From positions 310,001 to 374,000 of the forward strand of contig CP128835.1 in NCBI GenBank assembly GCA_030388825.1: a DNA stretch of 64,000 nucleotides. The letters are read 5' to 3'. Each line of letters opens with the position of its first letter. Within the stretch, counting starts at the first letter, position 1. This document shows positions 35,288 to 43,227 of the stretch, piece by piece. The position numbers and the translations under genes are program-made. The stretch is from Rossellomorea sp. AcN35-11. Its GTDB lineage: Bacteria; Bacillota; Bacilli; Bacillales; Bacillaceae_B. Under the pieces are notes generated by a model. That model was not told where the DNA came from. It saw nothing but the letters and a program-made list of their open reading frames with translations, and searched no databases.

Positions 35288-35565
35288 CTAAAAATTGGAA
35301 TTTTTTAGATCTTTTTTCCCATTATTAAACTATCCACGTTTTAGGAACGTGTTATGAGCAATCATTACCGTTTTCTTAAAAATATTTAAAAAGAAGTTAT
35401 AAAAGACATGTACGCCGACTATAATAACGACATATATGTCACTTTTTATTCTGGTCTCACATATGATTAAAGGGTAACAAAACGGATAAGAGAGCGATCA
35501 TGCCGCTTCATTTTCAATCAGCGTATGCATCTTCCATCCCTATCCATTTAAAAAGGAGAGATTTT

Positions 35566-35670
35566 GTGTTAATCATTATGAAACTCTTTTTCTTCCGCAG
35601 TCCTGAAATAAAACGAATCCAAGAAGACATCCTCGACCGTCGCGCCAGCTATCACAACCGCATTCTTTAA
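35566..35670 (+). CDS. Very small protein, YrzI-like
   Basis: A 34-residue frame from GTG at 35566 after AAAAGGAGAG: a hydrophobic start MLIIMKLFFFRS and a charged tail (PEIKRIQEDILDRRASYHNR). Size and composition resemble YrzI-type small Bacillus peptides. The preceding 270 bases (35292-35565) hold nothing else I can assign. Confidence 0.5.
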   Translation: MLIIMKLFFFRSPEIKRIQEDILDRRASYHNRIL

Positions 35671-35763
35671 TGTGACCTTTTGTCTGTTTTCTGAGAGAAA
35701 TGGATTTAAGATTGTCTTTTTTTAAAGCTCTTTTCCTAAACAGCTTGCCATCCTATAGAAGAA

Positions 35764-35820
35764 AGTAGAAGTTGATTTCCGCTGCAGGAGTCGAGCATCC
35801 TGCAGCGAGAATCAACTTTC
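35764..35820 (-). repeat. Intergenic repeat family A, copy 3 (inverted, short)
   Basis: GTTGATTTCCGCTGCAGGAG to GAGAATCAACTTT in inverted orientation relative to copies 1 and 2, with the centre deleted so that the ends form a hairpin. Flanks also match: the CAAGCTC(A/T)GAAAG before GTTGATT is shared with copy 2. Confidence 0.75.
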
Positions 35821-36077
35821 TGAGCTTGTATCGGGAATAAAAATGCACACCAAAAGGTTAGATTAGAGATTGCATCTATTAAAAAGAACGATTTTTGCTC
35901 ATGATTACATGGTTCATCAACTCAGATGCTACATACTCATCATCCGGCATATAGTTATTCACAAAGCCTTGCAGAGCTTATGTATAATCATCACTCTTTA
36001 CGAAAAGAGCTTTTTGAAAGGTATGACGAGGTAGAATTCGGGGTGATAGTGCTGATGAGGGATCTCTTTTTAGAGTG

Positions 36078-36185
36078 ATTGATCCGAATGAGCTATTTTC
36101 AATCCGGATTGCCCATTATTGATCCTGTTGAAAGATTATTAATCCTGCTGATGAATGATTAATCCCGTTTTCAACTCATTGATCC
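36078..36185 (+). repeat. Degenerate 20-bp tandem repeat
   Basis: ATTGATCC-like cores begin at 36078, 36098, 36118, 36138, 36158 and 36178, exactly 20 bases apart (ATTGATCCG, TTCAATCCGG, ATTGATCCTG, ATTAATCCTG, ATTAATCCCG, ATTGATCCTC). The second half of each unit is variable. The core resembles the AATCCGG of the array at 59221-59428, which has the same period. Confidence 0.65.
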
Positions 36186-36273
36186 TCCATGTCGAATTTT
36201 CTTTACAAAGGCAACTCGAAAAGGAGTATGAGCACTGAAGAAAATCTTCTACATCCCATCACTCCATTTCTGT

Positions 36274-36723
36274 TTATTCAAATTCAATTTCCCCTGTTGG
36301 TTCAACGCCGCCCGCCTCTTCTATATCCTTCTTTAATGCGGCGACGGATTCTTCCTTTAACCTATACGTTAAGCTGTCTTCTTCTATAAGGCTCTGAATG
36401 TACCCTTTCCCGTCTTTAGTCAGCCAAAGATGGTACCCCCGGCCTTCACCGTCTTCCAGGACAATGGTATAGGTCAGAACAGGCGGGGTCTTGATCACGT
36501 TTTGATTTTCCAGCTTTTCAGCTCCATTCGTGGCTTCTACAAATTGGTTGATCGTTTCTTCTTTGACAATGAATTCTGAATCAGCCTGCACGTTTTTCCC
36601 GATCCATTTTTTCACTTCTATTTCCTTCACTTCTCCCACATGGATCTCAGAGCAGGCACTCAAAGTGAGAATGAATATGATGAAAATCATATTCTTTTTG
36701 ATTCTGAACAAGTCACCATTCAT
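36274..36723 (-). CDS. Putative lipoprotein
   Basis: A 149-residue protein with a signal peptide and lipobox (IFIIFILTLSAC; Cys near residue 24), then a hydrophilic domain with two extended strands (PPVLTYTIVLEDGEGRGYHL, WLTKDGKGYI). It should be anchored outside the membrane. Its start overlaps the end of the DUF2332 gene by about 11 bases, so translation is coupled. I recognise no family. Confidence 0.7.
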   Translation of the reverse strand: MNGDLFRIKKNMIFIIFILTLSACSEIHVGEVKEIEVKKWIGKNVQADSEFIVKEETINQFVEATNGAEKLENQNVIKTPPVLTYTIVLEDGEGRGYHLWLTKDGKGYIQSLIEEDSLTYRLKEESVAALKKDIEEAGGVEPTGEIEFE

Positions 36724-37741
36724 TCCATTCAAACCATCTTCCATGCCCGTCTGTTTCCCCCATGGTATGTGACGATTCCACTCCGTTCACAATGGAATCA
36801 ACGTGAAGCTTCCGGTCCCACATATTGTTGTATATGTGGAAGACATCCCGTTTTCTACCGATGCTTTTGACCTTTTCCATCAGTTCATTCTTCAACTCTT
36901 CAGGGAACTGATTCGCCACGTGAGTATGAAATAGGCACACGACGCTGTCTTCAGGGATGTTCCGGATCACTTCCGATAATAAAGCGACCCCGTCCCCTTC
37001 CAACAGGTTTACCGGGTTCTTTCGGAAATACGCTGCGGCATTCTCGAATAATTCCCGCCTTTCCTTGTGCTCCGGCCATATAAGAGACTTCAGCCATACA
37101 TAGTCTTCATCCGTTCGCAGATCACTGACATGAAGATCCAGTCCGATTCTCGACGCGACGGGAGGAGCACTGTCCGGTAGAAAGGAAGGGGGCTTGCCTT
37201 TGATCCGAGAGGTGAGGTGAACGGGAGAATGAGGATGACCGAAGACTTCCTCCGTTCCGTAAGAGTAGCTGTACTGGTCCCATAAAAGCTGAAGTCCCGC
37301 ACTTGTTCCGATTTCAATGAGGGATAAAGGCTTTTCAACCCTCTGATAGATCATGGAAAAGACGGGATACAGATAAGCACAGCGCCTCACTTCATTCGTC
37401 TGAACCCGCTTTTCCTTTAGAAGCGAAATGATCTCGTCCCTGTAAAGAGAACAGAACGATTTGAACATAGTGAACGTTTCATCATCGATCCTTACAGCAT
37501 TCCCGGTGACACTCGGGTAATACGTCTTCAGCGGATGATCTACTCCTGTCCATAATAGATAGTGAACAGCACCCAGCAAAAGATTGGGCACCGGCTGACC
37601 CTTTTGAGCGTTGGCGCTTAGTGCAAGAATGTCTTCGTCTTCTGAAATCTTCACGGATAAATATTCATACAGCTCACTTGACCCTTTGCATTCCCTGGAA
37701 GCAAAATGCTGAAAGGTTTTTGATAATGCTGAGATATCCAT
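36713..37741 (-). CDS. DUF2332 domain protein
   Basis: A 342-residue protein matching DUF2332 throughout: FASRECKGSSELYEYLS, PVPNLLLGAVHYLLWTG, LIEIGTSAGLQLLWDQYSY and VCLFHTHVANQFP. The EIGTSAGL segment resembles a methyltransferase-like binding loop, but no reaction is known. The start at 37741 follows GGAGGAGGAGTTTG; the frame extends to 37780 without a site. Confidence 0.85.
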   Translation of the reverse strand: MDISALSKTFQHFASRECKGSSELYEYLSVKISEDEDILALSANAQKGQPVPNLLLGAVHYLLWTGVDHPLKTYYPSVTGNAVRIDDETFTMFKSFCSLYRDEIISLLKEKRVQTNEVRRCAYLYPVFSMIYQRVEKPLSLIEIGTSAGLQLLWDQYSYSYGTEEVFGHPHSPVHLTSRIKGKPPSFLPDSAPPVASRIGLDLHVSDLRTDEDYVWLKSLIWPEHKERRELFENAAAYFRKNPVNLLEGDGVALLSEVIRNIPEDSVVCLFHTHVANQFPEELKNELMEKVKSIGRKRDVFHIYNNMWDRKLHVDSIVNGVESSHTMGETDGHGRWFEWNEW

Positions 37742-37792
37742 CAAACTCCTCCTCCAAATAAGATCACCTATGTAGAACATCAGGCTTCGCAG

Positions 37793-37821
37793 AAGAAGAG
37801 GGGAATCCTTCCCCCTCTTTC
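37793..37821 (-). terminator. Terminator of the 47-residue membrane protein gene
   Basis: AGAGGGGGAA and TTCCCCTCTT around a three-base loop on the minus strand, immediately past the stop at 37826. The T-run is short (CTTCTTC). Confidence 0.55.
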
Positions 37822-37825
37822 CAGC

Positions 37826-37969
37826 TTACAGCCCTCCACCGAACCCGCCACTATTTGACTTGATCCGTTCTAATTCCTGTAACTGCTCATCCCTGCTCCC
37901 CTTCAAAACCCTTCTCCCGAGAGCTCCTGCAAGCCCCAGAAACACGATGATGCCGATCCATAAGTCCAT
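37826..37969 (-). CDS. Small single-helix membrane protein
   Basis: A 47-residue protein: helix MDLWIGIIVFLGLAGALGRR, then a charged coil (DEQLQELERIKS) and a Gly-rich tail (GGFGGGL). Start ATG at 37969 follows GAGGGGGTGGCGAG. Motif B copy 3 lies directly upstream. No family recognised. Confidence 0.65.
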   Translation of the reverse strand: MDLWIGIIVFLGLAGALGRRVLKGSRDEQLQELERIKSNSGGFGGGL

Positions 37970-37985
37970 CTCGCCACCCCCTCTT

Positions 37986-38006
37986 TACTACCAATTATTT
38001 CAAAAT
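37986..38006 (-). promoter_or_regulatory. Conserved upstream motif B, copy 3
   Basis: Minus strand TATTTTGAAATAATTGGTAG, 17 bases before the 47-residue gene's start, almost identical to the copies at 21352 and 28591. Here the downstream part does not match a sigma-B -10, so its role is less clear. Confidence 0.4.
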
Positions 38007-38087
38007 ACCTTTACAGGCACAATGTTTTTTTTCAAGCAAATTGAATAAAAAAAGGCCCTCGATGACGAGAGCCTTCTTCCTGCTGAT

Positions 38088-38517
38088 TTATGCTTTTGTC
38101 CAGTTTGCAACCATTTCTACATCTGCTGCTACCATAGTGGTGTAGATCGGGCAAGCGGGCATCGACGATTTGCTGCAGTTCTTGTACCCGTTCCTCGGAT
38201 TCACTTGTGCTGACTTTCGCATTGACGGTGATCTTCTGGAAGTAAGGGCGCACGCCTTCTTCTCCCATCATTCCACGGGGATCGATTTCTCCTTTGACTT
38301 CGAAATCGATTCCTTGCAGGTCAAATTTGATTTCCTTGGCGACAAAGTTAGCAATGGCATTTTCACAACCTGTCAGGGAAATTAACATCGTAGCTAATGG
38401 ATTGGCTCCTTTATCTGTGCCTCCCATGTTAGCCGGTTCATCAATGATGACCTTATGATCATGTGACGTCCCTTCTGTATACATTCCTTTAGATACTGCT
38501 GTAATTTGTTCGATCAT
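38088..38517 (-). pseudogene. OsmC-family protein with a C-terminal frameshift
   Basis: An OsmC/YhfA-type protein (DEPANMGGTDKGANPLATML, TGCENAIANFVAKEI). It leaves frame after QQIVDAR because of an extra A at 38153-38154 on the plus strand. The corrected sequence reads CPIYTTMVAADVEMVANW, restoring the second conserved Cys of the peroxidase or persulfide-reactive pair; as called, that Cys is lost and a foreign tail is added. The repaired length is about 142 residues. It is divergent from the thioredoxin unit. Confidence 0.85.
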
Positions 38518-38743
38518 TCTTCATCACTCCTCTTTCTTTTCACATTTTTGTACCGATCAAGTGGTACTGGGGATAATGTAACACGCGTCATTTCTCATTT
38601 CAAAAACGCTGACTCACTATGTAATCCAGCTTACATTTTCCATCAACCAGTAAGCACATTCCTTGCTTAATCCCTGCAATGGCCACTCTGTTTGTTACTA
38701 TACCCATGAGACAGAAGGACCATCCAAGAGAAAAAAAGGATTT

Positions 38744-38759
38744 CGTAATGTACATTACA
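38744..38759. promoter_or_regulatory. TGTAAT-N4-ATTACA box, copy 1
   Basis: CGTAATGTACATTACA, containing the perfect palindrome GTAATGTACATTAC, shares spacing and both half sites with 41761-41776. A -10-like TACACT follows at 38781-38786, placing the box near -41.5, typical of class II activation by Crp/Fnr proteins. Confidence 0.65.
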
Positions 38760-38816
38760 GATTTTTCAGATAAATCACTTTACACTTAAGGTACTTTCTT
38801 AAAAGGAGTGAGTGAA

Positions 38817-39251
38817 ATGAACAAAGGGATGAGTACTGTCGTATCGAATGGAGTCATTGGAGGAATTGTCGGGGGCATCGTGTTCGGCATTCTGATGCAG
38901 ATGATGGGCATGATGGGCATGATCGCCGGTATGATGGGGAGTGAAAGTCTGGCGGTGGGATGGATCATTCATATGATCATAAGTGTCATATTTGGGGTCT
39001 CATACGGGATTTTGACCCTATTTGTGAAAAACCTCTGGGTTGCTGCCGTCTTATTTGGAATCGGCATCTGGATCATCGGACCATTGCTGATCATGCCGAT
39101 GATGATGGGCATGGGGACCAATTTTGCCAATGCGTTTACACCCGATATGTTGATGAGTTTAGGGACTCATTTATTCTTCTCTTTCCTGGTCGCCATAGTA
39201 TTCAAGGTTCGTTCAACACATGCATCAACCCATTCACAGATTCAAGCTTAA
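38817..39251 (+). CDS. Met-rich membrane protein of unknown function
   Basis: A 144-residue protein with four membrane segments and Gly/Met-rich patches (GGIVGGIVFGILMQMMGMMG, LLIMPMMMGMG). The ATG at 38817 is eight bases after AAAGGAG; a GTG at 38808 is less suitable. It heads a unit with the thioredoxin-like gene under the TGTAAT box. The clustered methionines could bind copper or simply pack in the membrane. Confidence 0.7.
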   Translation: MNKGMSTVVSNGVIGGIVGGIVFGILMQMMGMMGMIAGMMGSESLAVGWIIHMIISVIFGVSYGILTLFVKNLWVAAVLFGIGIWIIGPLLIMPMMMGMGTNFANAFTPDMLMSLGTHLFFSFLVAIVFKVRSTHASTHSQIQA

Positions 39252-39268
39252 TGTAAGGAGGAAAGTCA

Positions 39269-39595
39269 ATGAACACCATTACAACAGAGAAGCAATTCAG
39301 AGAGGTTACTCGGCAGTCGTCACCAGTGGTTGTTAAATTTTATACAAACTGGTGTCCCGATTGCAGAAGGATGGATGCCTTCATGCCTTCGGTTCTTGAA
39401 GAATTGAACCACGTGCCCTTTTACGAACTGAACAAGGATTCCCTTCCTGACATTGGGGAACAAGAGGGTGTGATGGGCATCCCGAGTCTCCTCGTTTATC
39501 AACATGGAGAAAAGCTTGCCCATCTTCACAGTGCACATGCTAAAACACCGGAAGAAGTCATTGCCTTTTTATCTGCCTATTATTCTAAATCATAA
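39269..39595 (+). CDS. Thioredoxin-like protein
   Basis: A 108-residue thioredoxin-fold protein with active site NWCPDC at about residues 28-33 and the cis-Pro loop MGIPSLLVYQ near 70. No signal peptide, so it is cytoplasmic. The PD between the cysteines differs from the classic GP, suggesting a special redox potential or partner. Start ATG follows AAGGAGGAAAGTCA; it is 17 bases after the membrane protein gene. Confidence 0.88.
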   Translation: MNTITTEKQFREVTRQSSPVVVKFYTNWCPDCRRMDAFMPSVLEELNHVPFYELNKDSLPDIGEQEGVMGIPSLLVYQHGEKLAHLHSAHAKTPEEVIAFLSAYYSKS

Positions 39596-39600
39596 CAGAT

Positions 39601-39638
39601 AAACCGCGGCTTGCTTTAGGGGAGGCCGCGGTTTTTTT
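39601..39638 (+). terminator. Terminator of the thioredoxin unit
   Basis: AACCGCGGC and GCCGCGGTT with a 14-base loop, followed by TTTTTT. Confidence 0.88.
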
Positions 39639-39689
39639 CCATGCCATGCACCGGCTTAGCCATTATCGACTATGTAGGAGAGACGTGAA

Positions 39690-40796
39690 TTGATCCATAC
39701 CATCAGCATCTTGTCGTTACCGATCATCTATTATATCAGCCGCAGTCTGGCCCGGTTCATCTCCAGTGAGCGATATTATATATCCATTCCATACATGGGA
39801 AGCACCCTGGCCATCCTGCTCTACATGAGCCAGTCTCAACCCTTTGACATACCTGAAATAGTGGAGAGGATCTTTCTGAGCGTCTTTTTATTTTCGATCG
39901 GCTATCAAACCGTTCCTTTTTTGAAGAAGGCGTTTTTTTACCGTTCCGTGGGGCTGGTCTTCTTGACGATGACCCTGATCGCATCCATGGAGCTGTCTTC
40001 TGGCTTTCTTGACGACCCCTATCGATCTTTGTTTGGTTCGGTTTTCTTTGCCTACAACAAAGATGTTCTACTGTATACGTTTGACAGCCGGGTGGTTCCC
40101 TTTATTGAATTTTGGGGAAGCCTTCATTTAATTCTGGTCTTTGCTGTGACACCCTTTTTTCTCCTTTTTGCTGAAAGAGTGATCAAGCCCGTTTCTTCTT
40201 TTCTGAAAGAAGAAACAGATGCATTCTCTGTGAAGGATTCGGGATTCCTGTATGTTTCCCTCTGGCTTGGCATGCTGATCTTGATTCTGTTAGCTGATTT
40301 ACTGAAGGACCATTTTCTCTTTCTATATGATTATGTTTTCGCTATGGCTGCAGGAGGGATAGTAAGGGTGATGGAACGATGGAGTCAAATGGATACACAA
40401 AAAAGAGCCCGCCTTATTCATCAGACCGGGTCTCTCCATTTATATGTATTCATCATCATCACGATAACTGAGCAATTTCATTCTGTCACAGACGACTTTC
40501 ACACCTATTTCCAAACAAACATCTTCATCCTGATCCTGTTCAAAACCGTCCTGATGGGGATTCTGTCTATTTATGTGGTAAAGAAATGGCAGACAAGCTG
40601 GGATGGATCAGAGATGATGGTCGCTGCCGTGGCAGGTTGGACCTTCAGCCTCAATGCACCTGTTGTCTGTATGCATGGGATGAGAACGGCAGTCAATAAG
40701 TGTGGACCTGCCCCCTTGCTGTTCATCATCCCTCCCATCATCCTTTGGCTTGTAAACTATATACATCTATGGCTTCTTGCAGTCCTTCGGATATAA
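39690..40796 (+). CDS. Multi-pass membrane protein, possible ion/solute symporter
   Basis: A 368-residue protein with about ten membrane segments, starting at TTG (39690) after AGGAGAG. The internal two-fold look and the C-terminal [20 protein letters not shown] region vaguely recall GltS-type or ion-transporter families, but I cannot place it firmly. Its 3' end overlaps the convergent chemoreceptor gene by 59 bases. Confidence 0.6.
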   Translation: MIHTISILSLPIIYYISRSLARFISSERYYISIPYMGSTLAILLYMSQSQPFDIPEIVERIFLSVFLFSIGYQTVPFLKKAFFYRSVGLVFLTMTLIASMELSSGFLDDPYRSLFGSVFFAYNKDVLLYTFDSRVVPFIEFWGSLHLILVFAVTPFFLLFAERVIKPVSSFLKEETDAFSVKDSGFLYVSLWLGMLILILLADLLKDHFLFLYDYVFAMAAGGIVRVMERWSQMDTQKRARLIHQTGSLHLYVFIIITITEQFHSVTDDFHTYFQTNIFILILFKTVLMGILSIYVVKKWQTSWDGSEMMVAAVAGWTFSLNAPVVCMHGMRTAVNKCGPAPLLFIIPPIILWLVNYIHLWLLAVLRI

Positions 40797-41487
40797 TTTT
40801 TCGATTCACTGAGATGGTTTTACTTATTTCATGGGCGCCTGTGCTTTCCTGTTTGATATCCCTGGAGATCCGTTGTAAATCATTTTTCTGATGATCCACC
40901 TTGGAAATGGACTGGTTGATTTCATGAAAGTATTCTTCAGTTTCAACTACACTCTTAATTCCAGTCAAAGCGAGGTCCGCTCCCTTTTTGACCGTAAGGC
41001 GGATACCTTCCATTTCCTTGTGGATGGATTGAATAGACACCTCGGCAAGTTCAGTCGCCTGTTTGCTTTCATTGGAAAGCTTTCGGATTTCCTTCGCTAC
41101 AACATCGAACCCCTTCCCGGCAGCCCCTGCTCTAGCTGCTTCAATAGAGGCATTTAATGCTAATAAATTCGTCTGGGAGGAAATTCGCTTTAAATGGTCC
41201 ACAATGTCTGTCAGTTTACTTGATACGTCAGAAAGGGACTCGATCTTCTCGAGGATATGCTGGGACGATTCCTTCATTCCTTCCATATTCGAGACCGTAT
41301 TCGATATGGATTCCTTCCCCATAAGGGATTGTTCCGAAGCCTTCGTAGCGCTTTCATTAATGGAATGAGCAAGATCAAACAAGATTTGGGAATGGCCGAC
41401 GATTTGTTCGGCACTGGATAAAAAACGCTCCATTTCTATTTTTTGAACTTCCATGATATCATTTGCTTGAACGATCTTTGAGTGCAT
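40738..41487 (-). CDS. Soluble methyl-accepting chemotaxis signalling protein
   Basis: A 249-residue protein consisting almost only of the MCP signalling coiled coil. The CheA/CheW-binding tip reads [20 protein letters not shown], then [20 protein letters not shown]. It lacks membrane helices and an obvious sensor domain, so it is a cytoplasmic receptor. The start at 41487 overlaps the glutaredoxin-like gene end by 29 bases, so it is coupled to a redox protein, which may hint at redox signalling to the motor. Confidence 0.88.
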   Translation of the reverse strand: MHSKIVQANDIMEVQKIEMERFLSSAEQIVGHSQILFDLAHSINESATKASEQSLMGKESISNTVSNMEGMKESSQHILEKIESLSDVSSKLTDIVDHLKRISSQTNLLALNASIEAARAGAAGKGFDVVAKEIRKLSNESKQATELAEVSIQSIHKEMEGIRLTVKKGADLALTGIKSVVETEEYFHEINQSISKVDHQKNDLQRISRDIKQESTGAHEISKTISVNRKIISEGLQEAIDVYSLQAKG

Positions 41488-41713
41488 ATGCACCCTCCTC
41501 TTCTAAGTATTGGAGTAATTCCTTCCCTGCCCAAATCGACCGGCCTGATTTCAATGCAGGTGTTCGCACTTCCCCGAGCATGTGAATCAGTTCATTCGCT
41601 GCATCCCGCTCATGGAAAAGATTTTTCTCTATATAAGAAATGCCGTGATACTCGAGCATCTTCTTAGCGTTATGACATCTGATGCAACCATCTATCGTGT
41701 AAAGTGTTAACAT
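41459..41713 (-). CDS. Glutaredoxin-like protein
   Basis: An 84-residue small thioredoxin fold: strand LTLYTIDG, active site CIRC at about residues 10-13 followed by [14 protein letters not shown], and the cis-Pro region [10 protein letters not shown]. The start at 41713 is after AGGAGGCGTATCAAT. It is under a TGTAAT box at about -41.5 and co-transcribed with the chemoreceptor. Confidence 0.85.
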   Translation of the reverse strand: MLTLYTIDGCIRCHNAKKMLEYHGISYIEKNLFHERDAANELIHMLGEVRTPALKSGRSIWAGKELLQYLEEEGAYALKDRSSK

Positions 41714-41760
41714 ATTGATACGCCTCCTGTTTATACCATACCATATACGCCATTTACGTC

Positions 41761-41776
41761 TGTAATTCACATTACA
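41761..41776. promoter_or_regulatory. TGTAAT-N4-ATTACA box, copy 2
   Basis: TGTAATTCACATTACA is a perfect 6+4+6 inverted repeat between the glutaredoxin-like gene and the Crp/Fnr gene. On the minus strand a -10-like TATAAA (near 41735) places it near -41.5; for the regulator it lies 17 bases before the ATG, where it could repress. Confidence 0.7.
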
Positions 41777-41792
41777 TATTCAAGGAAAGGGG

Positions 41793-42482
41793 ATGACGAA
41801 AGTGGATAAAATGATGCTGCTTTCTCAAATCAGTTTATTTGATGAACTGCCCATGGATGAACTTCAGGTCATCGATGACCTGAGCGAAATGCGCCCTGTC
41901 AAGAAAGGTTCCGTCATCATATCACCAGATAAACCGCTGCAGGCTTTATTTTTTCTAAAAGAGGGACAGGTCCGCCTCTACCGGATGAACCATCAGGGGA
42001 AGCAATTTACCGTGGACATTCTGACAAGCGGAAACATCTTCGGAGAAACATCGACGTTGTCATTAACGGATGACCAGATCTACGCTGAAGCCATGACGGA
42101 TACCTACCTCTGCATCATGGGAGTGGACGAATTCGAAGATTTCATCGTGAAAAATCCGAAAATAGCGATTAAATTAATCAACATCCTCTCCAACCGGTTA
42201 AAGGAAGTCTACTCCTTAAGCGAAAAAATCGCCTTGAGCGACGTCAAATACCGGGTCGTCTATCTACTGGTCAAACTGAGCGAAAAAACCGGGAAAAGAA
42301 AAAAAGAATGGCAGACCATCAACATGAAATTGACCCATGCCGATATCGCCAACATGATTGGATCTACAAGGGAAACCACCAGTGCCATCATCAGCCAACT
42401 AAAAAAAGACGGACTCATCAAAAAAGGCCTGCGACTCTCCATTGACGCTGACCGGGCCTACGAACTTCTAAACGACCTGTAA
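41793..42482 (+). CDS. Crp/Fnr-family transcriptional regulator
   Basis: A 229-residue regulator with the cyclic-nucleotide-type beta roll (LFFLKEGQVRLYRMNHQGKQ, SGNIFGETSTLSL) and a C-terminal winged helix (LTHADIANMIGSTRETTSAI, ISQLKKDGLI). The recognition helix keeps R-E-x-x-S. Only one cysteine is present, so no Fe-S cluster. It is divergent from the glutaredoxin gene across a TGTAAT box and is the obvious candidate to bind both copies. The signal is unknown. Start ATG follows AAGGAAAGGGG. Confidence 0.9.
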   Translation: MTKVDKMMLLSQISLFDELPMDELQVIDDLSEMRPVKKGSVIISPDKPLQALFFLKEGQVRLYRMNHQGKQFTVDILTSGNIFGETSTLSLTDDQIYAEAMTDTYLCIMGVDEFEDFIVKNPKIAIKLINILSNRLKEVYSLSEKIALSDVKYRVVYLLVKLSEKTGKRKKEWQTINMKLTHADIANMIGSTRETTSAIISQLKKDGLIKKGLRLSIDADRAYELLNDL

Positions 42483-42665
42483 GGCGAGGGACGGACCTTC
42501 CATGTAATCAGCAGGCATGTCAATAGAATGGTCATTCCAGTGATGATAATTTAAGAATGATCATTCTGTCTCTTTTCTAACATCTTATGAAAGTCTAAAC
42601 TTGAAAGACTTGGATCATAATAGAACTTGTTTCTCGTATGACGTTCCCCTAGGAGGACCCATCCC

Positions 42666-43133
42666 ATGACCCGCCCACAACAAATCGAATACTGGGACCT
42701 GACAGAAAACCCTACAGATCATACGTACCAGTCCCTTATGAAAGTGCTTTGCGACCATTCAGATACGTTTTACTTCATTACTAGAAAAGAACTTTCTTAT
42801 GATCAGAATGTTCTGGCAGTCTTTCATCCACACATCATCCAAACCTACCAAACGAAAGAATGGGCAAACACCCTCACCTTGGGCCCACCGGCCACCGCCC
42901 ATCTAATAGAAGCAAATGAAGGGACCTGCAAGCTGTTGCAGCAGCTTGCCAACGGTTTGTATGACTGGGTGGCTCCACGGTTACCTGAAGACTTAACGTT
43001 CATCAAAAATAACTTCACCTGGTTCTCATCCACCACTCATGAGGAATGTGGCGGCTTTTCCATCCGGTCCGATTATTACAGGAGATTCATCCATACGATC
43101 CCTGGCTTAAAGGTTGAGAAAGTAGAATCATAG
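42666..43133 (+). CDS. Hypothetical protein
   Basis: A 155-residue soluble protein with Trp/Tyr-rich segments (YDWVAPRLPEDLTFIKNN, FTWFSSTTHEECGGF). Start ATG follows AGGAGGACCCATCCC. The 180 bases before it hold a copy of the GGGACGGACCTT repeat (42487) and nothing else I can assign. No family recognised. Confidence 0.65.
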   Translation: MTRPQQIEYWDLTENPTDHTYQSLMKVLCDHSDTFYFITRKELSYDQNVLAVFHPHIIQTYQTKEWANTLTLGPPATAHLIEANEGTCKLLQQLANGLYDWVAPRLPEDLTFIKNNFTWFSSTTHEECGGFSIRSDYYRRFIHTIPGLKVEKVES

Positions 43134-43227
43134 ACACGTACCTCAAAAATATGAAAAGAATGATAAAACAGAATGTAACGGGAAATATCTAACAATACCC
43201 ATCCCAACATTCCAACAGGAGTCCTAT

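Noticed and set aside
36713-36723. Overlap of the lipoprotein and DUF2332 genes as a fusion or frameshift
   Set aside because: Both proteins are complete; short overlaps are ordinary translational coupling.
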